From Acidimicrobiia bacterium (GTDB lineage Bacteria > Actinomycetota > Acidimicrobiia > IMCC26256 > JACDBD01): a stretch of 11,438 nt of DNA. Location: positions 1-11,438 of the forward strand of contig JAPSGP010000059.1 in the NCBI GenBank assembly GCA_031177445.1. Reading direction: 5' to 3'. A program made the translations under genes and the position numbers. Shown here piece after piece: positions 1 to 7,046 of this stretch (within the stretch, counting starts at the first letter, position 1; every line of letters starts with the position of its first letter). The notes beneath the pieces are model-generated. The model had not been told where the DNA came from. It made no database searches and saw only the letters and a list, made by a program, of their open reading frames with translations.

Positions 1-530
1 GACACGATCTCACCCCGCACCGGGTTGCCGGTCAGCACCGCGCCTCGCAGGGGTGTCCCCGGCAACGAGATTGCGGCCCGGGCGCGCAAGGCGACGGCGA
101 TGCGGTTGGCGAGACCGGGAGCGGCGTTCTGCTCGTGGACGACCGTCGGCAGCCGGCTCAGCCGTGCCGCGGCGACACCGGGAAGCGACGCGTACCCGCC
201 GACCCCGACCACGACGTGTGGACGCAGGGATCGCACCAACCGGCGTGCCCGCAGGAAGGCGATCAGCGTGTCCCATGCCACCCGCAGGTTCCCGAGCGTC
301 CACCGTCGGCGCCAGCCTCGCCCCGGCAGGAGGTCGATGGCGTAGCCCGCGGCAGGAACGGCCGTTGCCTCCAGCCCGCGCGCGCTGCCGACGAAGCGCA
401 CACTGTCGACGGCGTGGCCACGCGCCACCAGCTCTCCCGCGAGCGCCAGGGCCGGGTACACGTGGCCGCCGGTCCCTCCTCCCGTGATGACCGCGAACGT
501 CGGCCGGTCGGACGTCGCAGCGGCGCTCAC
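1..530 (-). CDS. murG: MurG, undecaprenyldiphospho-muramoylpentapeptide GlcNAc transferase (N-terminal part, cut by window edge)
   Basis: Membrane-associated GT28 glycosyltransferase that transfers GlcNAc from UDP-GlcNAc to lipid I to make lipid II at the cytoplasmic face. Reading the minus strand from a GTG at 528-530 gives 176 codons with no stop before the window edge, so about half of a usual 350-380 aa MurG is present. Family motifs are clear: the glycine-rich lipid-carrier loop GGGTGGH at residues 17-23, GGYASLPG at 111-118, HEQNAAPGLAN at 132-142 and TGNPVR at 167-172. The UDP-GlcNAc-binding C-terminal domain lies outside. The GTG overlaps the ftsW stop in a GTGA arrangement and has no clear Shine-Dalgarno sequence, which suggests translational coupling to ftsW. 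The identity is secure from the motifs; the start is inferred from the overlap and from the short lead before the first beta strand (TFAVITGGG). Confidence 0.95.
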   Translation of the reverse strand, partial: MSAAATSDRPTFAVITGGGTGGHVYPALALAGELVARGHAVDSVRFVGSARGLEATAVPAAGYAIDLLPGRGWRRRWTLGNLRVAWDTLIAFLRARRLVRSLRPHVVVGVGGYASLPGVAAARLSRLPTVVHEQNAAPGLANRIAVALRARAAISLPGTPLRGAVLTGNPVRGEIV

Positions 531-1663
531 GGCGCGCGACGCGCCACGTTGGCGAGGATCCCGGCCCCGACCATCGTGAACACCAGCGCCGAGCCTCCGA
601 ACGAGACGAAGGGCAACGGAATTCCGGCCACCGGCAGCAGCCCGATCACGCCGCCGATGTTGATGGCGGCCTGACCGACGACCCATGCGGTGATCCCCGC
701 GGCCAGCAGCATGCCGAATCGGTCGGGTGCGCGGCTGGCGGCGCGCACGCCGAGCACGGCGAAGGCGACGAACAAGGCGACGACGAGCAGGCACCCGAGC
801 AGTCCGAGCTCCTCGCCGATGATGGCGAAGATGAAGTCGGTGTGCGCGTTCGGGAGGAACAGCCACTTCGCCCGGCCCGCGCCCAGGCCGACCCCCGTCC
901 AGCCTCCGCTCCCCAGGGCGATCAGCGACTGCGTGATCTGATACCCGGTGTTCGAGGCATCCGAGGAGGGGTGCAGGAACACGAACAGCCGCGCCCGGCG
1001 GTACGGCTCGGCCATCGCCAGCAGCGTCGCGAGCGCGACCCCGGCGGTACCGATCGCCGCGAGGTGGCGTAGCCGCACCCCGCCGACGACGAGCACGGCG
1101 CCGACGATGAGGGCGAGCACGACCGTCGAATCGAGGTCGGGCTGGATCACGACCAGGGCGGCGATGGTCACGAAGACGAGCCCGAGCGGCCGCAGCGTCG
1201 CCCGCCAGTCGCCGAGCTGGTCCTTGCGCCGGGTGAGCAGGTCGGCCGCGAAGACCAGCAGCGCCAGCTTGGCCACCTCCGTCGGCTGGAAGCGCACCGC
1301 GCCCGCGCCCAGCCAGCGCCGGGAGCCGCCGACACTGATACCGATCCCCGGGATCAGCACGACCAGCAGCAGGCCGATGCTGACGACCAGCATCGGGACC
1401 ACCCACCGCCGCCACGCGTGGTAGTCGATCCGAGCCGTCACGAAGAAGGCGAGCACGCCGACAGCGGTCCAGATCACCTGCCGCTCGAAGAAGTACCACG
1501 CCGACCCGTAGTCGGTCAGCGACGACACCGATGACGCCGAAAGCACCATGACCATGCCGATCACGTTCAGCACGCCCACGGTCGCGACCAGCAGCACGTA
1601 GTTGGCCGAACGCGCCTCACCCGCCGCCGACCACCGCTGCCGCAGCGTCATCGTCGCGCTCAT
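527..1663 (-). CDS. ftsW: FtsW, septal peptidoglycan glycosyltransferase (SEDS family)
   Basis: Polytopic membrane protein of 378 aa that polymerises lipid II at the division septum together with the FtsI transpeptidase. About ten hydrophobic segments are visible, starting near residues 22-43. SEDS signatures are present: FQPTEVAKL at 125-133, the loop PNAHTDFIFAIIGEELGLLG at 271-290 with the expected catalytic Asp at 276, and GIPLPFVSFGGSAL at 347-360. The SFGGS form is typical of FtsW, whereas RodA usually has SYGGS; the position inside the dcw cluster agrees. The ATG at 1661-1663 was chosen because AGAGCGGGAAG lies just upstream. A second in-frame ATG at 1649-1651 is possible. The frame is open to 1885, but that extension is Arg/Ser/Pro-rich and overlaps murD, so it is not coding. 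The stop overlaps the murG start by 4 nt. Confidence 0.96.
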   Translation of the reverse strand: MSATMTLRQRWSAAGEARSANYVLLVATVGVLNVIGMVMVLSASSVSSLTDYGSAWYFFERQVIWTAVGVLAFFVTARIDYHAWRRWVVPMLVVSIGLLLVVLIPGIGISVGGSRRWLGAGAVRFQPTEVAKLALLVFAADLLTRRKDQLGDWRATLRPLGLVFVTIAALVVIQPDLDSTVVLALIVGAVLVVGGVRLRHLAAIGTAGVALATLLAMAEPYRRARLFVFLHPSSDASNTGYQITQSLIALGSGGWTGVGLGAGRAKWLFLPNAHTDFIFAIIGEELGLLGCLLVVALFVAFAVLGVRAASRAPDRFGMLLAAGITAWVVGQAAINIGGVIGLLPVAGIPLPFVSFGGSALVFTMVGAGILANVARRAP

Positions 1664-1676
1664 TGCTTCCCGCTCT

Positions 1677-1691
1677 CGGCGCTTCGCGCCG
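1677..1691 (-). promoter_or_regulatory. Perfect 6-bp hairpin directly upstream of the ftsW ribosome binding site
   Basis: Within the 40-nt murD-ftsW gap (1664-1703), the minus strand reads CGGCGC-GAA-GCGCCG, a perfect 6-bp inverted repeat with a 3-nt loop. It ends 13 nt before the ftsW ATG and abuts the purine-rich AGAGCGGGAAG segment. There is no T-tract, so it does not look like a terminator. It could modulate ftsW translation or mRNA processing, or be a chance GC palindrome; the role is inference. Confidence 0.4.
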
Positions 1692-1703
1692 CGGTCGCTC
1701 GCC

Positions 1704-3071
1704 TCACGCCGCGCCCTGTTGCTCGAGCCGGCGGACCTCGCGCGCGAAGGCGTCGCCGCGCTCCGCATAGCCGCCGGGATACCAGTCGAACGAGGCGCAG
1801 GCGGGCGAGAGCAGCACGACATCGCCGGGTCGTGCGAGCTGCGCGGCCCGCTCGACCGCGTCGCGCATGGACGTCGCGCGCGCAAGCTCGATCGACGCAG
1901 GGAACACGGACGCGATCTCGGCCGCGGCGTCGCCGATCGCGACCACGCCGCGCAGGCGCGACGACTCCTCGCGCAGCGCGGCCAGATCGAGGCCCTTGTT
2001 GCGTCCGCCCGCGATCAGCACGACGGGCACGTCGAAGGAGCGCAGTGCCGCTAGGGTGGCGTGAGGATTCGTCGCCTTCGAGTCGTCGAAGAACTGCACC
2101 CCTCTAGCATCGCCCACCGGCGCGACGCGATGGGGGAGCCTCTCGAACTCGCGCAGCGCGCGCTCGACTCCCGCGCGCGACGCGCCGACCGCGCGAGCGG
2201 CGGCCGTCGCCGCAAGCGCGTTTTCGCGGTCGTGCGCCAGCAATGGCGCGCCCTGGAGTGATGCGACCTCGTCACCCGCGTCGTCCACGATCGACCCGCC
2301 TGCTTTGTGGTACACGTCGCTGGTCGCCGCGGTCGCATATCCCACGCGGCGCGCCGGAGCTCGCTGCGCGAGATCGCGCGCGACCGGATCGTCGGCGTTG
2401 AACACCAACAGATCGTCGTCGCGTTGGTGCTCGAAGATGCGGGCTTTGGCGGCGGCGTAACGGTCGAACGAGCCGTGCCAGTCGATGTGGTCGGCGGCCA
2501 CGTTCAGCAGCACTGCCGCTCGAGGGCGGAACTGTCTCGACGTGAACGAGAGCTGGAAGGACGAGACCTCGGCGACCAGCACGCGGGCGTCGGTCTGGAC
2601 GGCGTCGATGAGCGCCATGCCGATGTTGCCGGCAGCCACCGCGCGCACACCCGAACCGGCAAGCATGGCGGTCACGAGGGTCGTCACGGTCGTCTTGCCG
2701 TTCGTGCCGGTCACCGCGACGAGGACCTGGCCCCGCATCGACGCCCGCTCGGCAGCGAGATCGATCTCGGCCCGCACCGGGACGCCGGCCTGGCGCGCCC
2801 GGCGGACGATCGGGTGGCCCTCCCGCACCCCCGGGCTCGGCACGAGCAGCTGACCACCGGTAACCAGGCGCTCGAGCTCGAGCGGAGGGGGCTGCTCGAC
2901 GAGCGCGACACCGAGCCCGGCCAGCTCACCGGCTCGCCGCGCGTACTCCGCCGATTCAGGGCGGGGGGTGTCCTCGACGACGATCACGTCGTCCCCGTCC
3001 GCCCGCAACGCCCGCGCCACGGCTTCGCCCGTCACGCCGAGACCGACGACGACCGCGCGTCGCGTGCTCAT
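1704..3071 (-). CDS. murD: MurD, UDP-N-acetylmuramoyl-L-alanine:D-glutamate ligase
   Basis: Cytoplasmic ATP-dependent Mur ligase of 455 aa that adds D-Glu to UDP-MurNAc-L-Ala. The N-terminal UDP-binding Rossmann-like domain starts VVVGLGVTG (residues 7-15). The central ATPase has the P-loop GTNGKTT at 122-128, SSFQL at 170-174, DHIDWHG at 194-200 and the lysine expected to be carbamylated at 209. The C-terminal domain carries DDSKATNPHA at 329-338, AGGRNKG at 354-360 and LSPACASFDWY at 421-431, all diagnostic for MurD rather than MurC, MurE or MurF. Length is normal for the family. The ATG at 3069-3071 overlaps the mraY stop in ATGA and has a good GGAG at 3079-3082 with a 7-nt spacer. The frame is open further upstream (to 3665), but that part is the mraY gene read out of frame. 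Confidence 0.97.
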   Translation of the reverse strand: MSTRRAVVVGLGVTGEAVARALRADGDDVIVVEDTPRPESAEYARRAGELAGLGVALVEQPPPLELERLVTGGQLLVPSPGVREGHPIVRRARQAGVPVRAEIDLAAERASMRGQVLVAVTGTNGKTTVTTLVTAMLAGSGVRAVAAGNIGMALIDAVQTDARVLVAEVSSFQLSFTSRQFRPRAAVLLNVAADHIDWHGSFDRYAAAKARIFEHQRDDDLLVFNADDPVARDLAQRAPARRVGYATAATSDVYHKAGGSIVDDAGDEVASLQGAPLLAHDRENALAATAAARAVGASRAGVERALREFERLPHRVAPVGDARGVQFFDDSKATNPHATLAALRSFDVPVVLIAGGRNKGLDLAALREESSRLRGVVAIGDAAAEIASVFPASIELARATSMRDAVERAAQLARPGDVVLLSPACASFDWYPGGYAERGDAFAREVRRLEQQGAA

Positions 3072-4144
3072 TCGATGACTCCGGGGATGCGGATGAAGTC
3101 GGCGTAGAAGAGGCCCAGGCCGAAGGCGACGAACAGGCCGGCCACCAGCCAGAACCGCACGATCACCGTGAACTCCGGCCATCCGCCGACCTCGAAGTGG
3201 TGGTGCACCGGAGCCATCCTGAGCACGCGGCGATGGAACCCCCGGAAGGCGACGATCTGGGCGATCACGCTCACGGTCTCGATCACGAACAGGCCGCCGA
3301 AGATCGGCAGTAGCAGGTCGGTGTTGCTGAGCAAGGCCAGTCCGGCCATCGCACCGCCCAACGCGAGGGAGCCGGTGTCGCCCATGAAGACGCGCGCCGG
3401 TGCCGCGTTCCACCAGAGGAACCCCGCGCACGCTCCCATGAGCGCCGCGGCCACGACCGCGAGGTCGAGGGCGTTGGCGGCGAAGCCGGGCGGTGCGTTC
3501 CCGTTCATCGTCACCGTGCCGTACACGTCGGGGTGACGGAACTGCCAGAACGTCACGATCACGAAGGCGGCGAAGACCAGCGTTGCCGCGCCGGCGGCAA
3601 GCCCGTCCATGCCGTCGGTGATGTTCACTGCGTTCGAGCTGCCGGTGACGATGAGCACAGCCCACACTGCCCAGATCCAGGTGCCGAGGTCGAGATCGAG
3701 GAGGCGCGTGAACGACAGATGGGTCGACGTGTCGACGTAGTACAGCGCCAGCAGCACGAACCCGGTGCCGACGAGGAGCTGGCCCGCGGTCTTCCCTCGC
3801 TTGCGCAGCCCGAGGTTCCGTCCCTTGCGCACGCCGAGGTAGTCGTCGACGAAGCCGACGATCGCCAACCCCACGATCAGCAGGATCATCGTCATGCCGG
3901 TACGCGCGAACTTGATCTGTTCCGTGCGGATGTGCGCGACCACGTAACCGATGAGCGTGGCCGCGACCACCGCGATGCCGCCCATGGTCGGGGTGCCGGC
4001 CTTGGCGAGGTGCGGATGCTCGAAGGGGCCGTCGTCGCGGATCTGCTGGCCGATGCCTCGAGCCCGCAGGACGCGGATCAGGAACGGAGTCCCGGCGACA
4101 CTCACGAGGAACGCGGCTGCCGCCGACAGCAGCAGCGCGATCAT
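3068..4144 (-). CDS. mraY: MraY, phospho-N-acetylmuramoyl-pentapeptide transferase
   Basis: Integral membrane enzyme of 358 aa that transfers phospho-MurNAc-pentapeptide from UDP to undecaprenyl phosphate, making lipid I. About ten transmembrane segments are visible. Diagnostic motifs are TPTMGG at 51-56, the metal/catalytic DD pair at 100-101 in FVDDYLGVRKG, NAVNITDGMDGLA at 171-183 with Asp177 and Asp180, FMGDTGSLALGG at 253-264, and APVHHHFE at 311-318, whose triple His separates MraY from the related WecA/TagO enzymes. Length matches the family. The ATG at 4142-4144 overlaps the murF stop by 4 nt (ATGA), with only a weak GGCGG upstream, so coupled translation is likely. No anomaly was seen. 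Confidence 0.97.
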   Translation of the reverse strand: MIALLLSAAAAFLVSVAGTPFLIRVLRARGIGQQIRDDGPFEHPHLAKAGTPTMGGIAVVAATLIGYVVAHIRTEQIKFARTGMTMILLIVGLAIVGFVDDYLGVRKGRNLGLRKRGKTAGQLLVGTGFVLLALYYVDTSTHLSFTRLLDLDLGTWIWAVWAVLIVTGSSNAVNITDGMDGLAAGAATLVFAAFVIVTFWQFRHPDVYGTVTMNGNAPPGFAANALDLAVVAAALMGACAGFLWWNAAPARVFMGDTGSLALGGAMAGLALLSNTDLLLPIFGGLFVIETVSVIAQIVAFRGFHRRVLRMAPVHHHFEVGGWPEFTVIVRFWLVAGLFVAFGLGLFYADFIRIPGVIE

Positions 4145-5535
4145 GCGTCGACCGCCGCGCCCATGAGCGCCTCGGCGACCAGCTCGAGCCCGACCGCGCG
4201 GCTCGCCTTCACCAGCACCGCGTCACCGGCACGCACGAGATCGCACGCCGCCACCCGCGCCGCCTCGGCATCCGCGACCGCGACGATCTCGACGGCATGC
4301 GGGGTCGAGGCCTGCTGCGCGCCCCGGGCGACGGGCCGGGCGCCGTCGCCGACGAGGACCAGCACCCGGACGCCGCACTCGGCCGCGAGCCGGCCGATGG
4401 CCTCGTGCTCGGTGCCGGCGTGCTCACCCAGCTCCCGCATCTCGCCCAGCACCGCGATCTTGCGACCGCGGACCGGGAGGCGCGCCAGCGACCGCAGCGC
4501 GGCCGCGGTCGAAGGTGGGCTGGCGTTGTACGCGTCGTTCAGCACGACCACGCCGCCCGATCCGCGCAGCAGCTGCATGCGCCCGGGCGCCGCGACCGCG
4601 CGCCCGAGCCCGGCCGCGAGCTCGTCCAGCGGCACCCCGAGGTCGCCGGCGACTGCCGCCGCCATAGCCGCGTTCTGGACCTGGTGCTCGCCCCGTAGCG
4701 CGAGCTGCACCGACGCGCTCCCCCAGGGCGTGTCCAGCTCGAAGTGCGGGCGCAGGTCGTCGTCGAGACGGACCCGGCGGACGCGGACGTCTGCGCCCGG
4801 CACCTCCTCGCCCCCGACGGTGAGCACCCGCGCCTCGGTGCTGCTTCGCAGCTGGCCGGCCACGGCCGTCCCGGCCTCGAACACCGCCAGCCCGTGCGCG
4901 GGAAGCGCTTCGAGCAGCTCGCCCTTGGCACGCGCGATCCCCTCTGGGCCTCCGAGGAGCCCGGCATGGGCGAGACCGACGTTGGTCACGATGCCGGCGT
5001 CAGGACGAGCCACCTCGCACAGGGCGGCGATGTTGCCGGCGAAGCGAGCCCCCATCTCGGCGACGACGGCCTCGGCGTCGAGCGGCGCACCGAGGAGCGT
5101 GAGCGGGACACCGGCCTCGTTGTTGAACGACGCCGGGCTCGAGTGCACGGTCCGAGTGGATTCGAGCGCCGCCGTCAGAAGGTCCTTGGTCGCAGTCTTG
5201 CCTGCCGACCCCGTGACGCCGACGACGACCGCACGGCGAAGGCGGTCACGCGCCATCGCGCCGAGCGCGCGCAGCCCGTCGAGCGGTTCCTGGACCCGCA
5301 CGGACGCGCGATCGTTCGGCGTCGCCACTTCGCGACCGACGAGGGCGATCGTCGCGCCCCTCGCCCAGGCGTCGGGAACGAAGTCGTGCCCGTCGCGTTC
5401 CGCGACGAGCGCGACGAAGCAGCCGCCGGCCTCCAGCTGGCGAGTGTCGATGACGAACGAGTGCGCCACCGCCTCGGCGCGCCCGGTGAGCTCGCCGCCG
5501 ACCGCGGCGGCGATGTCTGCTGCGGTCAGTTCCAC
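4141..5535 (-). CDS. murF: MurF, UDP-N-acetylmuramoyl-tripeptide:D-alanyl-D-alanine ligase
   Basis: Cytoplasmic ATP-dependent ligase of 464 aa that adds D-Ala-D-Ala to complete the UDP-MurNAc pentapeptide. Features in order: an N-terminal substrate-binding domain containing SFVIDTRQLEAGGCFVAL (26-43); the P-loop GVTGSAGKTATK at 106-117, with Ser-Ala before GKT where many MurF proteins have Ser-Asn; FNNEAGVPLTLL at 137-148; GEHQVQNA at 282-289; and the MurF-typical NDAYNASP at 333-340 followed by LGEMRELG. The GTG at 5533-5535 was chosen because it gives the expected start (VELTAADIAA), overlaps the murE end by 10 nt and has GGGAG at 5543-5547 with a 7-nt spacer. The frame stays open upstream as far as 7803, but that sequence is Arg/Ala-rich and antagonised by the clear murE and ftsI frames. 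The stop overlaps the mraY start. Confidence 0.96.
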   Translation of the reverse strand: MELTAADIAAAVGGELTGRAEAVAHSFVIDTRQLEAGGCFVALVAERDGHDFVPDAWARGATIALVGREVATPNDRASVRVQEPLDGLRALGAMARDRLRRAVVVGVTGSAGKTATKDLLTAALESTRTVHSSPASFNNEAGVPLTLLGAPLDAEAVVAEMGARFAGNIAALCEVARPDAGIVTNVGLAHAGLLGGPEGIARAKGELLEALPAHGLAVFEAGTAVAGQLRSSTEARVLTVGGEEVPGADVRVRRVRLDDDLRPHFELDTPWGSASVQLALRGEHQVQNAAMAAAVAGDLGVPLDELAAGLGRAVAAPGRMQLLRGSGGVVVLNDAYNASPPSTAAALRSLARLPVRGRKIAVLGEMRELGEHAGTEHEAIGRLAAECGVRVLVLVGDGARPVARGAQQASTPHAVEIVAVADAEAARVAACDLVRAGDAVLVKASRAVGLELVAEALMGAAVDA

Positions 5536-7013
5536 CCCAGCGCTCCCAACGCCTCCCGTGCCACGACCCGGTCGTCGAAGGGGACCGTGACATCGCCCGT
5601 GGTCTGACCGGTCTCGTGACCCTTGCCCGCGATCACGACGACATCGCCCGGGCGCGCGCCTTGCAACGCAAGAGTGATCGCGGCCCGGCGATCCAGCTCG
5701 ACCCGGCGGGGCGTCTCGCTCGCCTGGAGCCCACCGAGCACCGCCGCTGCGATCGCGTGCGGGTCCTCGGAGCGCGGGTTGTCGGAGGTGACGATCACGA
5801 AGTCGGCGCCGTCGGCTGCAACCTTCCCCATGGCCTGACGTTTGGCCCGGTCGCGATCGCCGCCGCAGCCGAAGACGAGCAGTACGCGCCCATCGGGGGC
5901 GAGCGGTCGCGTGACCTCGAGCAGCCGCTCGAGCCCGTCGGGCGTGTGCGCGTAGTCGACCAGGACCGTGAACGGCTGGCCGGCCTCGACTCGCTCGAGC
6001 CGTCCCGGGATCTGGACCGGCGCCTCCAACCCGGCTGTGACCGCCCGGAGCGGGAACCCGGCCGCCAGGGCAGTGGCGCCGGCAGCGAGCGCATTGGCCA
6101 CGTTGAATCGTCCGAGGAGCCGGGTGGTGACCGGCACGCGTGCACCCGTGCTGCGGACGACGAGCGTGAACCGGGTGCCGTGCTCGCCGAGCTCGAGATC
6201 CTCGGCGTGCACGTCGACGGTCTGGCCCCCGCGGGCGTCGGTGAAACCGAAGGTCACGACCGGGAGGCCCGACTCGGTGGCGCGCCGCGCGATCTCGCGA
6301 CCGTTGCGGTCGTCGACGTTCACCGCGGCCGTTGCCGCGCGGCCGGGGTCGAACAGTCGCGCCTTGGCCTCGAAGTACGTCTCCATCGATCCGTGGTAGT
6401 CGAGATGGTCCTGCGTGAGATTCGTGAAGCACGCGGCCACGAACCACGTGCCGTCGATGCGGTGCTGGTCGAGCGCGTGCGAAGACACCTCGATCGCGGC
6501 GTAATCGAGACCGTCGTCGCGCATGCGCGCGAGCAGCGCTTGCAGATCGTCGGCCTCGGGTGTCGTGCGCGCGATCGGCACGTCGAGGCCGTCGATGCGC
6601 GCGCCGACAGTCCCGACCACGCCCACACGCCGGCCGCCGGCGCGCACGATCTGCTCGAGCAGGTATGTCGTGGTGGTCTTGCCGTTCGTACCCGTGACGC
6701 CGAGGCAGTGCACGGTTCGTGAGGGATGGCCGTAGAACGCCGCCGCGACGGGCCCGAGCACCCTCCGCACGTTGCGGACGCGAACCTGCGTGACGGGAAG
6801 GTCCAGCTGCCGCTCGACGAGCAGGGCAACTGCCCCCGTCTCGACCGCCTGGGCGGCAAAGTCGTGCCCGTCGGCAACCGCGCCCGGAATGCACGCGAAG
6901 CAACAGCCGCGCGTCGCGCCGCGGCTGTCGTGGGTGATCGAGGTGATCTCGACGTCGTGGTCCCCGACCCACCCCACGACGTCGTCTCCGCCGACGAGCT
7001 CGTGCAATTGCAC
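5526..7013 (-). CDS. murE: MurE, UDP-N-acetylmuramoyl-tripeptide synthetase (meso-diaminopimelate type)
   Basis: Cytoplasmic ATP-dependent ligase that adds the third stem-peptide residue. As called from the GTG at 7011-7013 it is 495 aa. Motifs: ITHDSRGATRGCCF (26-39), P-loop GTNGKTT at 108-114, TTPEADDLQ near 150-158, EVSSHALDQHR at 175-185, FTNLTQDHLDYHG at 196-208, YFEAKARLF at 213-221 with the carbamylated lysine, DYAHTPDGL at 353-361, and SDNPRSEDP at 410-418. DNPR is the signature of meso-diaminopimelate-adding enzymes, as opposed to L-lysine ones. GKGHE follows at 463-467. The start is uncertain: the GTG has GGAGAGG at 7021-7027 with a 7-nt spacer and gives a family-like beginning (VQLHELVGG), while an ATG at 7035-7037 would add eight residues but has no recognisable Shine-Dalgarno. 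The end overlaps murF by 10 nt. Confidence 0.95.
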   Translation of the reverse strand: MQLHELVGGDDVVGWVGDHDVEITSITHDSRGATRGCCFACIPGAVADGHDFAAQAVETGAVALLVERQLDLPVTQVRVRNVRRVLGPVAAAFYGHPSRTVHCLGVTGTNGKTTTTYLLEQIVRAGGRRVGVVGTVGARIDGLDVPIARTTPEADDLQALLARMRDDGLDYAAIEVSSHALDQHRIDGTWFVAACFTNLTQDHLDYHGSMETYFEAKARLFDPGRAATAAVNVDDRNGREIARRATESGLPVVTFGFTDARGGQTVDVHAEDLELGEHGTRFTLVVRSTGARVPVTTRLLGRFNVANALAAGATALAAGFPLRAVTAGLEAPVQIPGRLERVEAGQPFTVLVDYAHTPDGLERLLEVTRPLAPDGRVLLVFGCGGDRDRAKRQAMGKVAADGADFVIVTSDNPRSEDPHAIAAAVLGGLQASETPRRVELDRRAAITLALQGARPGDVVVIAGKGHETGQTTGDVTVPFDDRVVAREALGALGWN

Positions 7014-7027
7014 GGGCCGTCCTCTCC
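7014..7027 (-). promoter_or_regulatory. Ribosome binding site supporting the GTG start of murE
   Basis: The minus strand reads GGAGAGG at 7021-7027 followed by a 7-nt spacer and the GTG at 7011-7013. This is a far better Shine-Dalgarno context than the sequence ahead of the ATG at 7035-7037, and it decides the murE start as called. The preference is inference from spacing and purine content. Confidence 0.5.
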
Positions 7028-7046
7028 GCTCGCTCATGAAGCGGCG

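Noticed and set aside
3533..5590. 685-codon plus-strand open frame opposite mraY and murF
   Set aside because: Antisense shadow of high-GC coding sequence; the product is Ser/Arg/Ala-rich low complexity without motifs or ribosome binding site.
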